From positions 1 through 64,000 of the forward strand of contig JAAMEZ010000032.1 of assembly GCA_013322215.1 (NCBI GenBank): a stretch of DNA of 64,000 bases, in the 5' to 3' direction. A program made the position numbers and the translations under genes. The notes beneath the pieces were generated by a model that saw only the letters and a program-made list of their open reading frames with translations, made no database searches and had not been told where the DNA came from. How positions within the stretch are numbered: position 1 is the stretch's first letter; every line of letters begins with the position of its first letter. Origin of the DNA: Martinezella rhizogenes (GTDB lineage: Bacteria; Pseudomonadota; Alphaproteobacteria; Rhizobiales; Rhizobiaceae). Of the stretch, positions 25,230 to 34,109 are shown in pieces.

Positions 25230-26279
25230 TCAGGCGAAAAGGCGAGCGATCAATTCGGCAGCACTGCCCTGCCAGAGCTCGCCCTTGCCGGTTCCCGACC
25301 AGAGAGACAGGAAATCCGGCGACCCCTTCGCCGTCGATGCGCCGCGCATGTCCCGGGTGAACTTGTTCTGCGCCGGAAAGGGAAGAATGGCGTCGGGCTT
25401 TCCATCCATCTCATCCATGAAACGGTTCTCGATGCCACGTGCGAAGCGGCCCGAAAAGGCGCGCGTCGTCCGCGTCTTGCGGTCCGGCGTCTCAAGCAGC
25501 TTTTTGCGATAAGGCGCCGATGTCCCGGCTTCAGAGCAAGCAAGGAAAGCCGTGCCCATCTGGACGACCTGTGCGCCGGCCTGAAGTGCCGCCCGGATAT
25601 CGCCTGTGGTCATGATGCCGCCAGCCGCGATCAGCGGCACCCGAATGATACCGACACATTGATCAAGCAAATCGCGGAGGCCGATTTCCGGATCGGCCGC
25701 CCTGGCATCGAAAATGCCGCGATGACCGCCCGCTTCGAAGCCTTGCAGCACGATCGCATCGACGCCACTCCCTTCCAGCGCCCTCGCCTCCTCGAGCGTC
25801 GTCGCCGTGCCGATCAGCGGAATGCCGGCCTTTTTCGCCTCTTGTACATGATCGGCTGGCAACAGGCCGAAGACGAAGCTGAGGCAGGCCGGCTTGAGGC
25901 GCAGAGCGGCCTCGAACTGCGTATCGAAATCCTCTTCATAGGGAGGAGCAAGCCGCGGCGAAGCCAGTTCCAATTCCTGGCGGTACCGCGCGGTCGCCTC
26001 CGCCGCTCGCTCAACCCGACCGGCGGCAACCTCCGGGATCGAATGCGGAATGAAGAGATTGATCGAAAACGGCTTGTCGGTTCGCTGCCGCACCTGAGCT
26101 GCAAAGGCTTCGATGGCCGCGGCGTTGTAATAGGCGCCGCCCATTGCGCCGAGCGCGCCCGCCGCCGATGCCGCCGCCACGAGTTCTGCCGACGAGGGGC
26201 CGCCGGCCATCGGCGCGACGATCAAGGGATGCCTCAGACCAAGCTGCTGAAAAAGATTGCTGTCCGTAGGGGCAGACAT
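25230..26279 (-). CDS. Nitronate monooxygenase / NAD(P)H-dependent flavin oxidoreductase
   Basis: 349 residues of the NMO (2-nitropropane dioxygenase) TIM-barrel family. Signatures are P-L-I-V-A-P-M-A-G-G-P-S at the N terminus, Q-G-F-E-A-G-G-H-R-G (FMN/substrate site with the usual catalytic His) and A-A-G-G-I-M-T-T-G-D-I-R-A-A-L with Q-M-G-T-A-F. It is FMN-dependent and probably detoxifies alkyl nitronates such as propionate-3-nitronate. It is convergent with gapR. The start matches the family. Confidence 0.9.
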   Translation of the reverse strand: MSAPTDSNLFQQLGLRHPLIVAPMAGGPSSAELVAAASAAGALGAMGGAYYNAAAIEAFAAQVRQRTDKPFSINLFIPHSIPEVAAGRVERAAEATARYRQELELASPRLAPPYEEDFDTQFEAALRLKPACLSFVFGLLPADHVQEAKKAGIPLIGTATTLEEARALEGSGVDAIVLQGFEAGGHRGIFDARAADPEIGLRDLLDQCVGIIRVPLIAAGGIMTTGDIRAALQAGAQVVQMGTAFLACSEAGTSAPYRKKLLETPDRKTRTTRAFSGRFARGIENRFMDEMDGKPDAILPFPAQNKFTRDMRGASTAKGSPDFLSLWSGTGKGELWQGSAAELIARLFA

Positions 26280-26378
26280 GTCCGTTTTCCTTTCAGGAAA
26301 GTCTGTTCAGGTCTTCATGCAACATAGGTGCCGCACGGCTGCTTCCCAAGCATAAGCTTGGGGAAATTTATACTTCCA

Positions 26379-27305
26379 TCAGTTCCGTCTGAGCGCCGCG
26401 GTGCGAACCTCGATCGCCTTGACGACCGACACCATGTCTAGCCGGCCATTGCCGAGTTCGACGCTTTCCCCATAGAGAGCGCTGCAGAGATCGAGAACCG
26501 GCGACGCCATATTCGCGGCGCGGGCCGCCTCGGCAATCAGTTTCGTGCTGTTGAAGGCATCAGCCGTTGCCGCCTGCACTGAAAAATCCTGTGCGATAAG
26601 CTTCGGAATTTTCACGCGCGTCAGATCGCTGGCCATGGGACCGGAATCGATCGCAGCCTGGAACGTCTTGAGATCGAGCCCATTGCTCTCGGCAAAATGC
26701 GCCGCTTCGGCAAGCCCCGCCAGCATCGTGCAAAGATAGAGATTGACGGTCAGCTTCATCAATAGCGCATTGCCGACCGGGCCGCACAGGATCGTTTCGC
26801 GGCACATGGGCGCAAGCAGCGACCGCACCTCGGAAACCGCCTCCGTGTCGCCGCCAAGCAAGGCCACGAGCTGCCCCATCTCGGCAGGCTTCCGCGAGCC
26901 AGAAACCGGGGCTTCCACATAGCGTCCACCGGCAGCGAGAATATCGGCGGCAAGCCCGCGCGAATAGTTAGGCGGATTGGAGCCCATCGACACGACGATG
27001 TGGCCGGAGACCAGCTTGGCAAAGTCCGCTGTCCCGCGCCGAAGCACCTCGTCCAAAACCATTTCGTTGACAAGCATGAGGATGACGATGCGGGCGCGCT
27101 CGAACACGTCCTCGACGCTTACCGCAACAATCGCGCCTGCCTCGCGCAGCGGGTCGCCGGCGCCGGGCGAGCGGTTCCAGACCACGAGCCTCGTGCCGGC
27201 CTTCGCCAGATTGAGGGCCATCGGCTGGCCCATGACGCCGAGACCGACAAAGCCGATCTCCTCGCCCGGCGCGGCGCCGGGACGTTCGCTGACGTTGGTC
27301 ATCAT
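26379..27305 (-). CDS. NAD(P)-dependent beta-hydroxyacid dehydrogenase (HIBADH family)
   Basis: About 308 residues with G-F-V-G-L-G-V-M-G-Q-P-M in the Rossmann fold and the catalytic lysine in L-L-M-K-L-T-V-N. It is a paralogue of the protein encoded at 20466, though diverged. Start at 27305 (M-M-T-N-V) is supported by GGAG upstream; the open frame reaches 27368. It probably acts on a 3-hydroxy acid or semialdehyde. It follows ilvE on the same strand 99 bases away; valine breakdown is a tempting but unproven link. Confidence 0.82.
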   Translation of the reverse strand: MMTNVSERPGAAPGEEIGFVGLGVMGQPMALNLAKAGTRLVVWNRSPGAGDPLREAGAIVAVSVEDVFERARIVILMLVNEMVLDEVLRRGTADFAKLVSGHIVVSMGSNPPNYSRGLAADILAAGGRYVEAPVSGSRKPAEMGQLVALLGGDTEAVSEVRSLLAPMCRETILCGPVGNALLMKLTVNLYLCTMLAGLAEAAHFAESNGLDLKTFQAAIDSGPMASDLTRVKIPKLIAQDFSVQAATADAFNSTKLIAEAARAANMASPVLDLCSALYGESVELGNGRLDMVSVVKAIEVRTAALRRN

Positions 27306-27403
27306 AACAACTCCGATGGTTCGGGTGACTATGCGATCTCTCGTGTCAGAGCCGGCGGGAGAGCTCACATGCCTCTCTCGCCGGATATCGGGTCATGGTC
27401 CGT

Positions 27404-28501
27404 TTAGAACAGGCGGTCAAGCCAATCATTCTTGTCCGGCGCACGGCCGAACTGGATGTCGGTCAGCGCGGCCTTCAAGCGAAGGGTCGTAGGACCAGCT
27501 TCACCATTACCGATGGTGAAGCCGTGCTTGTGGCCCTTCAGCTTACCGATCGGCGTCACGACAGCTGCCGTGCCGCAAGCAAAGGCTTCGCTAAGGCGCC
27601 CGCTCTCGGCATCGGTCTGCCATTGCTCGATCGAATAGGGCTCTTCGCGAACGGTCAGCCCCATGTCGCGTCCGAGCTTGATGAGGGAGTCGCGGGTGAT
27701 GCCCGGCAGGATCGTGCCCGTCAGCGGCGGTGTCTGGAGTGAGCCATCCTTGAAGACGAAGAAGATGTTCATGCCGCCAAGCTCTTCGATCCAGCGCTTT
27801 TCGACCGCATCGAGGAAGACGACCTGATCGCAACCTTCACGCTGGCCTTCGGCAAGCGCGGAAAGGCTTGCGGCATAATTACCGCCGCACTTGGCAGCAC
27901 CAGTGCCACCGGGAGCCGCACGCGTGTAGTTCTCGGAAAGCCAAAGCGTAACGGCCGACCCACCGCCCTTGAAGAAGGAAGCAACGGGAGAGGCGATGAC
28001 ACAGAAGACGTAATCGGTCGCAGGCCTCGTGCCGAGTGCGACTTCCGTACCGATCATGAATGGCCGCAGATAGAGCGATGAACCCTCGGCGGTCGGAATC
28101 CATTCGCGATCGATCTTGACCAGCTCGCGAACCGACTCGACGAACATATTCTCAGGCAGGGTCGGCATCGCCAGCCGCTCGGCCGAATTGTGGAAACGGC
28201 GCGCATTGGCGCTGGGGCGGAAAAGGGCCGCCCCGCCGTCGGGCAGATGATAGGCCTTCATGCCCTCGAAGATTTCCTGGGCATAGTGAAGCACGACAGT
28301 CGCCGGATCGAGAGCAAGCGCCTTGCGCGGCTCGATCTTGGGGCTGTGCCAACCGCGATCCTGCGAATAGCGGATCGTCACCATGTGGTCGGTGAAGATG
28401 CGGCCGAAGCCCGGGTTCTGCAGCAGCGCTTCCCGCTCGCTTGCCGTCGCGGGATTGGGGTTTTTCTGGATGTCGAAGGTTAATGTTTCGCCGTTGCTCA
28501 T
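27404..28501 (-). CDS. ilvE: Branched-chain amino acid aminotransferase
   Basis: 365 residues, PLP fold type IV. It exchanges the amino group of valine, leucine or isoleucine with 2-oxoglutarate. The PLP lysine is K204 in G-A-A-K-C-G-G-N-Y-A; other class IV motifs include Q-E-I-F-E-G-M-K-A-Y and E-E-L-G-G-M-N-I-F-F. The length fits the long (eukaryote-like/BcaT) subtype. Start at 28501 has GGAGGA upstream; a frame extending to 28609 is not supported. Confidence 0.95.
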   Translation of the reverse strand: MSNGETLTFDIQKNPNPATASEREALLQNPGFGRIFTDHMVTIRYSQDRGWHSPKIEPRKALALDPATVVLHYAQEIFEGMKAYHLPDGGAALFRPSANARRFHNSAERLAMPTLPENMFVESVRELVKIDREWIPTAEGSSLYLRPFMIGTEVALGTRPATDYVFCVIASPVASFFKGGGSAVTLWLSENYTRAAPGGTGAAKCGGNYAASLSALAEGQREGCDQVVFLDAVEKRWIEELGGMNIFFVFKDGSLQTPPLTGTILPGITRDSLIKLGRDMGLTVREEPYSIEQWQTDAESGRLSEAFACGTAAVVTPIGKLKGHKHGFTIGNGEAGPTTLRLKAALTDIQFGRAPDKNDWLDRLF

Positions 28502-28692
28502 GGCTCCTCCAATGCTTCTTTTGTCACGGCTTTCGCCGCCCATCTCCCGAAGGATGGTGTAAATCAAATCGGGTGGTATTTGATTGCGTTTACGCCTGTT
28601 CTCACGCAAGTTTAAGAGCGATTTGCATAAAATTATGAGGCGAATCGCTATTTCCCGCCTGGAAGCCGACTATCGGTCTCATCGGGCTGCCA

Positions 28693-29955
28693 TCAGAGCA
28701 CTTTCGCAATGGCTTCGGCGGCCGCAGCGCCGGTTTCATAGGCGCCGTGCGCGGTAGAATAGCGCGCCCTCGAGCAGGCTTCTCCGGCAAAGAACAAGCG
28801 CCCGTCGCGGGGAGCGGCCAGGACGCCGCGGAGATCGGAAGCACCGAGCGTCGCATAGGAATAGGAGCCGCCGAAGAAAGGCTCGCCCGCCCAGGCTGAC
28901 GCAGCCAAGGGCGACAGTTTCCTGCCCACATCGGCGCCGAAGGTGCGCTTCAGCTGCTCCACCGAAAAATCAAACATCGCATCGATGCCCTGCCGCTCCA
29001 GATCGAGCGCAAGATCGGCGGCGAAATAGGCTTCGATGACCGGCATGCCGAATGGCTTCAACTGATAGGCACCCGTACGCCGGCTGTGCTGCGATCCCAT
29101 CACATGCGTATCGTCCGGAAACATCGCCGGTTCGGCAACGCGAAGGAAAAGCTTGTTTGCCAGGCCGAGCGGCAGGCGCGCCGCCGCGTCGATCTTCTCC
29201 GGCAAGGGCGGCCAGAAGGCGATGCGTTCGGCCGCAAGCACATTGGTGGAAACTGTGACAATGACGGCCTTTGCCCGCAGCTCACCCTTGCTCGTCGAAA
29301 CAACGATATGATCGGCGCCGCTGTGGTCGATGCGGCTGACCTCGGCTCCGAGAACGGTCGGCACCGGCAAGCCGTAGGTCGCAACCAAAGTGCCGTAGCC
29401 CTGTCGCACGCGCCAGTCGGGACCGGGGCCGGGATCGTAGCGGCCGAGATCGATCACCGAGGACTTGTCGAGCTCTCCTCCGGTCATGAAGGCGCCGACG
29501 GCGTAAATCCTTTCACTCCACGGATCGTGGGGAGACAGCATGGTCGAAAGATCCGCGTCTTCAGCGCCCTCGTAGTCATCGACACGCTCGAAGAAGTCGT
29601 TGATGGCAGCGCCTGCGGCCATTGCGCCCGGATCGTTTTGCTCCAGCCGATGGCCACCGTCGCTCCAGGGGGCGGGCGTGCGATCGACGATCAGGCCCAC
29701 TTCCCCGGCAATCCCGGTCCAGGCGTTAGTACGCGCGCCATGCAGCCAGCCACAGCCGAGATCGAGCGCAGCCGCATCGGTCCCGAACGGATGGATCGAG
29801 CGGGCGCGCCCGCCGACCCGATCGGACGCTTCGAGCAGGACGATCGAGAGATCCGGCCGAAGCGATTGCAGCTGCCGGGCAGCGCTCACTCCTGCCGCTC
29901 CAGCACCGATCACGGCAACGTCGACCTCGCCGCCTCTCCAGGATTCGATGGGCAT
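28693..29955 (-). CDS. FAD-dependent amine oxidase
   Basis: 420 residues of the monoamine/polyamine oxidase family. The dinucleotide-binding G-A-G-A-A-G (about 17-22) is followed by the ribose-binding Glu in L-L-E-A-S-D-R-V-G-G-R, and the C-terminal FAD motif reads L-F-F-A-G-E-A-C-S. Start at 29955 has AAGGAA upstream; the 81 extra N-terminal codons of the open frame are not homologous. The substrate could be a polyamine; the homospermidine synthase in this window is about 13 kb away, so linkage is speculation. Confidence 0.85.
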   Translation of the reverse strand: MPIESWRGGEVDVAVIGAGAAGVSAARQLQSLRPDLSIVLLEASDRVGGRARSIHPFGTDAAALDLGCGWLHGARTNAWTGIAGEVGLIVDRTPAPWSDGGHRLEQNDPGAMAAGAAINDFFERVDDYEGAEDADLSTMLSPHDPWSERIYAVGAFMTGGELDKSSVIDLGRYDPGPGPDWRVRQGYGTLVATYGLPVPTVLGAEVSRIDHSGADHIVVSTSKGELRAKAVIVTVSTNVLAAERIAFWPPLPEKIDAAARLPLGLANKLFLRVAEPAMFPDDTHVMGSQHSRRTGAYQLKPFGMPVIEAYFAADLALDLERQGIDAMFDFSVEQLKRTFGADVGRKLSPLAASAWAGEPFFGGSYSYATLGASDLRGVLAAPRDGRLFFAGEACSRARYSTAHGAYETGAAAAEAIAKVL

Positions 29956-30173
29956 TCCAATTCCTTTTCGCGCAAACGCCGGAGAATAATCCAGCCGCAC
30001 GACTTGGTGATATGAGGCTCGCCAATCCGCCGACGCGAACCCCTGCGACCATCTGTAGCCGACCTCGGCGCGGCCTGTAAACGGGCGCAGCGGCCGGGAT
30101 ACCAAATTGCCGCATTGAGCTGAAACGGCGAATGTCGTACGTGCTTCAGCCAGGCAGATAGTGAGGAAAGATC

Positions 30174-30578
30174 GTGCAGAAGCGGATCTTCGCAACAACG
30201 CAAGGACTGATGCGCATTTTATGCGCGGTCGCGTTGATGTCGATCGGTTTTGCGCATCATCCGGCTGTTGCCAGCGCCGCCGAACTACCTCCGCTGGAAC
30301 TTGCGCAGTACCGCTTGCCGGATGGAAGCCTGCCCATCATCTGCACCACCGAAAAGACGGCTGACGGCAAGCAGCACGGCAAGACCCATATGGTGGGCTG
30401 CGAGGCCTGCCGGATTTCTGCCGCAGCGCTCCTGCCCCATCCACCGGCTGAAGTGTGCGACCATCTTGCGCTTGTGCGCCAGGATATGGTCGAACCCGAA
30501 ACCGCGACATACCGTCGGCAGCTCCATCCGCCTAATTGCGGACCACGCGCCCCGCCAGCCTTCCAAACGCTTGCCTGA
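30174..30578 (+). CDS. Exported small protein of copper locus
   Basis: 134 residues: a signal peptide or N-terminal helix (about 8-35), then a domain with L-P-I-I-C-T-T-E-K-T... H-M-V-G-C-E-A-C-R-I-S-A-A-A-L-L-P, resembling DUF2946-type exported proteins found near copper genes. The C-x-x-C pair (G-C-E-A-C) and neighbouring His suggest metal binding. The C terminus ends in a proline-rich tail. TTG and GTG codons nearby make the start uncertain. Family assignment is tentative. Confidence 0.6.
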   Translation: MQKRIFATTQGLMRILCAVALMSIGFAHHPAVASAAELPPLELAQYRLPDGSLPIICTTEKTADGKQHGKTHMVGCEACRISAAALLPHPPAEVCDHLALVRQDMVEPETATYRRQLHPPNCGPRAPPAFQTLA

Positions 30579-30790
30579 GCCTGTGCTGCGGCCGATGCCG
30601 CAGTCGCCTGGCCGGCAGCCTTCCTGTCGACGGCGGTTTCCCCTCCCCGTCACGCGGGCAAGCACCTTGCCATAAAATGCCTCGCGGGCAGCATCTGCCA
30701 CGAGGCGCAGGACTCTCCCAAGGAAACTGATCATGATCCGATTGATATGCCATCGCGCAGCCTTCGGCCCCCACCCCGCCGAGACGATCG

Positions 30791-31102
30791 ATGTCCACAC
30801 CCTTGTTCCGACAGAGACGCACAGCCTTGGAGGCGACCATGCCGACGCAGCTCAATAAGACGGCGGCCGGACGCCGCGCCTCTTTCAAGTCTCGTCGGCA
30901 AACGCCGATGTTTACAAAGGAGTGGTCGATTCCGGCGATTCTCACCGTCTTCCTGCTGGGTGTCTGCGGTCTGATCGCCTATTTTACCTGGACGCTCATG
31001 CCGTCGGCGGCGACGGTACAGAATCACGTCGGTGGCCCCTTCACACTCAGCGACGGCAATGGTCACCCGGCTGCCGATCCCGCGTCGAAAAAGCAGCCAT
31101 AA
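30791..31102 (+). CDS. Short membrane protein with SCO1-like start, possible remnant
   Basis: 103 residues (or fewer: Met17 at 30839 and Met40 at 30908 are alternative starts). A single transmembrane helix (A-I-L-T-V-F-L-L-G-V-C-G-L-I-A-Y-F) is followed by V-G-G-P-F-T-L-S-D-G-N-G, which matches the beginning of the SCO1/SenC thioredoxin-like domain (G-G-P-F-x-L-x-D-x-N-G). The frame then stops, before the CxxxC copper site. It may be a truncated SCO gene or a genuine short protein. It lies 38 bases before copC. Confidence 0.55.
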   Translation: MSTPLFRQRRTALEATMPTQLNKTAAGRRASFKSRRQTPMFTKEWSIPAILTVFLLGVCGLIAYFTWTLMPSAATVQNHVGGPFTLSDGNGHPAADPASKKQP

Positions 31103-31140
31103 CTGCAGTCGCAGCCGACAAAGCAGAAAGGGAAACGAAA

Positions 31141-31509
31141 ATGCCTCGGATGAAGACGCTGCTTCTTGCCACAGCCACGATGACTATCGCTCTTGCAGGT
31201 CAGGCCGTTGCACACGCTCACCTGAAAACTTCCACGCCTGCCGCCGATAGCACCGTCAAGCAGGCACCTTCGGTGCTCGATCTCAGCTTCACCGAAAGCC
31301 TCAATCTGAAATTCAGCGGCGCGACGGTCATCGGACCGGAGAAGAAGACGATCAAGACTGGTAGCGCCACACTGGCGGACAGCGACAAAACGCTGACAAT
31401 ACCTGTGAGCGACAATCTCGCGCCTGGCAAATACACCGTCAAATGGCGGGTGCTTTCCAACGACGGCCACAAGACCAACGGCAGCTACAGCTTTACGGTC
31501 GCACCCTGA
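31141..31509 (+). CDS. copC: CopC-family periplasmic copper-binding protein
   Basis: 122 residues with a signal peptide cleaved around A-H-A, leaving His27 at the mature N terminus (H-L-K-T-S-T-P-A), the classic Cu(II) brace start. The second ligand region N-D-G-H-K-T-N-G is present near the C terminus. The beta-barrel motifs L-D-L-S-F-T-E and K-Y-T-V-K-W-R-V are typical. No CopD follows, as in many alphaproteobacterial stand-alone copC genes. A GGGAAACG sequence precedes ATG 31141. The next gene is convergent. Confidence 0.92.
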   Translation: MPRMKTLLLATATMTIALAGQAVAHAHLKTSTPAADSTVKQAPSVLDLSFTESLNLKFSGATVIGPEKKTIKTGSATLADSDKTLTIPVSDNLAPGKYTVKWRVLSNDGHKTNGSYSFTVAP

Positions 31510-31526
31510 TCACAAGGGCTGGCCGG

Positions 31527-32228
31527 CTATCCGACGACGCACTTCTTGACGAAATGCAGCCAGCTGTCGTTGCGCCGGATGGTCGCACGCGGCAGGCCGA
31601 ACGGATCGTCGCCCGGCCGTGCCCGACCGCGGCGTGTCGTCGTCGCGGCGCTGTAACCGGCTTCATAGGCAAGCACGCGATCGAGTGGCGTTTCGTCGCC
31701 ATAGGGAAAGCAGAAGGACGAAACGCCCTCATCAAGCAAATCTTCGAGCAGCTCGCGCGAATGCGTGATCTGACGGCGCGCCTCTTCCATGGGCAATTGC
31801 GGCAGGCGAACGTGGTCAAGCGTATGCGACCCCACCTCATGCCCCAGGCTGTGCCAAACCTTCAGCTGTTCGACCGACATGCAAGACGCATGCGCCACGC
31901 CAAGGGGGGCATCCCAGACATTGCCGCCGCCGATCTGGTTTGCCACAACGAAATTCGTGGCGGTGAAGCCGAATTCCTGCAGCACGGGCAAGGCGTTCTC
32001 ATAAACATTGGCGTAGCTGTCATCAAAGGTGATGGCAGCGACTTTACCGGTCTTCTCGCCCCGGATGTAAGGCATTGCCTCACGCAGCGATACGCCCTGA
32101 ATTCCAAGCTTCTTCAGCCATTCCATCTGACGACGGAACGCTTCGGGATGGACGACCATGCTTCTGAACGGCGCCTTGCGCGACGGCGGCGCCGCAATCT
32201 GATGATATGCGAGGATGGGAACAGCCAC
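31527..32228 (-). CDS. Polysaccharide deacetylase (CE4/NodB-like)
   Basis: 233 residues, carbohydrate esterase 4 fold. Motif 1 (I-T-F-D-D-S-Y) provides the catalytic and metal Asp; motif 2 reads S-H-T-L-D-H with both His; motif 3 contains F-C-F-P-Y-G. No signal peptide is obvious, so it may act in the cytoplasm on a lipid-linked or nucleotide-sugar intermediate. It sits 11 bases from the GT25 gene on the same strand, so a shared role in modifying a surface glycan is likely. Substrate unknown. Confidence 0.87.
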   Translation of the reverse strand: MAVPILAYHQIAAPPSRKAPFRSMVVHPEAFRRQMEWLKKLGIQGVSLREAMPYIRGEKTGKVAAITFDDSYANVYENALPVLQEFGFTATNFVVANQIGGGNVWDAPLGVAHASCMSVEQLKVWHSLGHEVGSHTLDHVRLPQLPMEEARRQITHSRELLEDLLDEGVSSFCFPYGDETPLDRVLAYEAGYSAATTTRRGRARPGDDPFGLPRATIRRNDSWLHFVKKCVVG

Positions 32229-32239
32229 GATGGATCGTC

Positions 32240-33103
32240 TCAGATGATGCGGCGCGAGCGAAGTGCGATCTTCGCACGATAGAGCGGCCGCAACACCTCT
32301 CTGGAGAGCCTCTCAACCAGCGTCTTGTGGCTTTTGATCGTGCTGCCGCCGAGCTGGGGAGAAATCTCACGCACGCCGCCCGGCAGGACCGAGAGCGGAG
32401 ATACGCGGGTAAACCAGCTCATCTGCACAGTGGTATCGACAGGCCTGTCGAAGACGGAGGTCGCTTCCAGCAGACGGATGGCGGCATCGCGGCTGACGAG
32501 CTGGGCTACCATGCCGAGACCGATCCGTGTCGGCTGAATGACATTAGTCTCTCCCTGGGAAAGAACACATCTGCCATGCTCCTTGCCCATACGAAATGGA
32601 AAGCGAATGAAAGAGCCCGGCTTCAGACAGGCCTTCGCGGCAGCAAAAGCTGCATGGAACGCATCGTCGATCTCGACATCGTCCTCGAAGATGAGACCTG
32701 CGTCGATATCCTGCTCGACGATGGCAGCCCAAGCCTTGCGATGCGACAGAAAGCAGGCGATCTCGCCCATGCTCATGGCAAACGGATAATACGGCTTCTG
32801 CAGCCGAGGACGGTAGACGCTGTCGATCTCGGCGGCACTCAGAGTGCGGCCATCGACCGCGTCGATAATCTCGCTTTGCACCGGAAGCTTCGCAGCAAGC
32901 CTTTCGACCTGCGGCATCCGATCACGGGCGCGAGCCAGATGGATGATGAAGCCGCGAATGACGGGCTGATCCGGCGTGTCCCGAACAACACCGACCGGAT
33001 TGGACGCAGGAGCGAACTCGAATCCCGTATGAGATCTTTCGAGCGGCATCGCCGAAGACGGGTTGAATTCGTGGGCTTGCATGAATGGATACCTCGAGGT
33101 CAT
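32240..33103 (-). CDS. Glycosyltransferase family 25 (LPS glycosyltransferase)
   Basis: 287 residues. GT25 motifs are F-I-I-H-L-A-R-A-R-D-R (about 51-61), G-E-I-A-C-F-L-S-H-R-K-A-W, and the divalent-metal F-E-D-D. The family transfers galactose or other sugars in lipooligosaccharide and LPS core synthesis. The roughly 50-residue N-terminal lead lacks clear homology, so a later start is possible. It lies upstream of the deacetylase and downstream of the GT29-like gene on the same strand. Confidence 0.85.
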   Translation of the reverse strand: MTSRYPFMQAHEFNPSSAMPLERSHTGFEFAPASNPVGVVRDTPDQPVIRGFIIHLARARDRMPQVERLAAKLPVQSEIIDAVDGRTLSAAEIDSVYRPRLQKPYYPFAMSMGEIACFLSHRKAWAAIVEQDIDAGLIFEDDVEIDDAFHAAFAAAKACLKPGSFIRFPFRMGKEHGRCVLSQGETNVIQPTRIGLGMVAQLVSRDAAIRLLEATSVFDRPVDTTVQMSWFTRVSPLSVLPGGVREISPQLGGSTIKSHKTLVERLSREVLRPLYRAKIALRSRRII

Positions 33104-33206
33104 ATTTCGCGAGGCTCTAGCAATCCTGAATGAAAGCGAGCTTAGGCAAACCTGAGGCGAAACTGAAAATGGTTGTTTTCAACTGGTCTGAACAACTGAA
33201 AGAAGG

Positions 33207-33824
33207 CTAAACGAGCACGCTGATGCGGCCGCTTGCCATTTTGTCTTCAACCCAACGGCGTTCATCCAGCCAGGCATGGCGTTTCCACCCTTCCCAGCTG
33301 AAACCGCACAGCTTCACGTTCCATTCGTCGGCGGGCAATCGTGACAGCACATATCGGATGCCGAAGAAGCCGGTACTCGGGAAGAGCTGGTGCATCCGGC
33401 ATTGGGTTACGCCGAGTTCCCTGCAGCCCTCGATGTAGAACTGCGGCGGCATGATGCGGATTTCCTTGCCGGCAGCACCGACCAATTCGATCGTCCGCAT
33501 GGTCCAATCGCTTCGTCTGCCTTTCAGGCGCGAGAGAAGATTGGGCTTGGGGTGATATTTGCGGATAATGTCGGGATGATAGGCAAGCACGACCTCTTTG
33601 GCTGCCGTGAACGTCGCACTGGTCAGGAAGGTCGGGTCCGTCAATCGGCGCTGCATCGGCTTGCTGGAAGCTGCAAGCATAAGAATATCGGTGCGTGAAC
33701 CGCTTATGCCGATCGAGGCCTTCGGCTCGTTGAAACGCATTGCAAATTCTGCATTGTCCACGACCTCCGAGAGGTCGCGCTGCAGCTCGCCATTGCCAAT
33801 GATGATTGCCGTCTTACGGGTCAA
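33207..33824 (-). CDS. GT29 sialyltransferase-fold protein
   Basis: 205 residues. I-I-I-G-N-G-E-L-Q-R-D-L... E-F-A-M-R-F-N-E matches the sialyl-motif L of GT29 (G-N-S/G ... V-x-R-F-N), and F-P-S-T-G-F-F-G-I-R matches motif S. Similar rhizobial proteins are often labelled 'urease operon accessory protein', but no urease genes are here and the sialyl motifs are the better clue. There is no signal or TM helix. It probably glycosylates a surface polysaccharide; donor and acceptor unknown. The 33825-34056 region that follows on the right shows no assignable gene. Confidence 0.65.
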   Translation of the reverse strand: MTRKTAIIIGNGELQRDLSEVVDNAEFAMRFNEPKASIGISGSRTDILMLAASSKPMQRRLTDPTFLTSATFTAAKEVVLAYHPDIIRKYHPKPNLLSRLKGRRSDWTMRTIELVGAAGKEIRIMPPQFYIEGCRELGVTQCRMHQLFPSTGFFGIRYVLSRLPADEWNVKLCGFSWEGWKRHAWLDERRWVEDKMASGRISVLV

Positions 33825-34056
33825 ATATGAATATCCATCAGGTCTGAAATCGCCGACCTAATGGAGCCAAATGAAGCCAAACTGAATGACGGATCAGGGA
33901 AGGATGCATAAATCCTGACACGAACCTGAAAGCCGTCACAATGTCACTTGCAAGCAACAGCAGTGCCTGAAAACCGCGCTTCAGCTCAAATTTGCACGCA
34001 GCCCCTAGGCCGCGCAAACCCGATTTCGATCGCAAACGAGTAGAACTTGCCGAATC

Positions 34057-34080
34057 AAAAAAGGAGCCCAAACGGGCTCC
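34057..34080 (-). terminator. Terminator of the DUF882 gene
   Basis: On the minus strand GGAGCCC-GTTT-GGGCTCC is followed by TTTTTTGATTC, 30 bases beyond the DUF882 stop. Confidence 0.85.
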
Positions 34081-34109
34081 CCGAAGCTATACTGATGTTT
34101 ATATCTGGC

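Noticed and set aside
33207..33824. Urease accessory protein
   Set aside because: No urease genes are present and the sequence motifs fit a sialyltransferase-like fold better; the urease label seems to be a propagated annotation.
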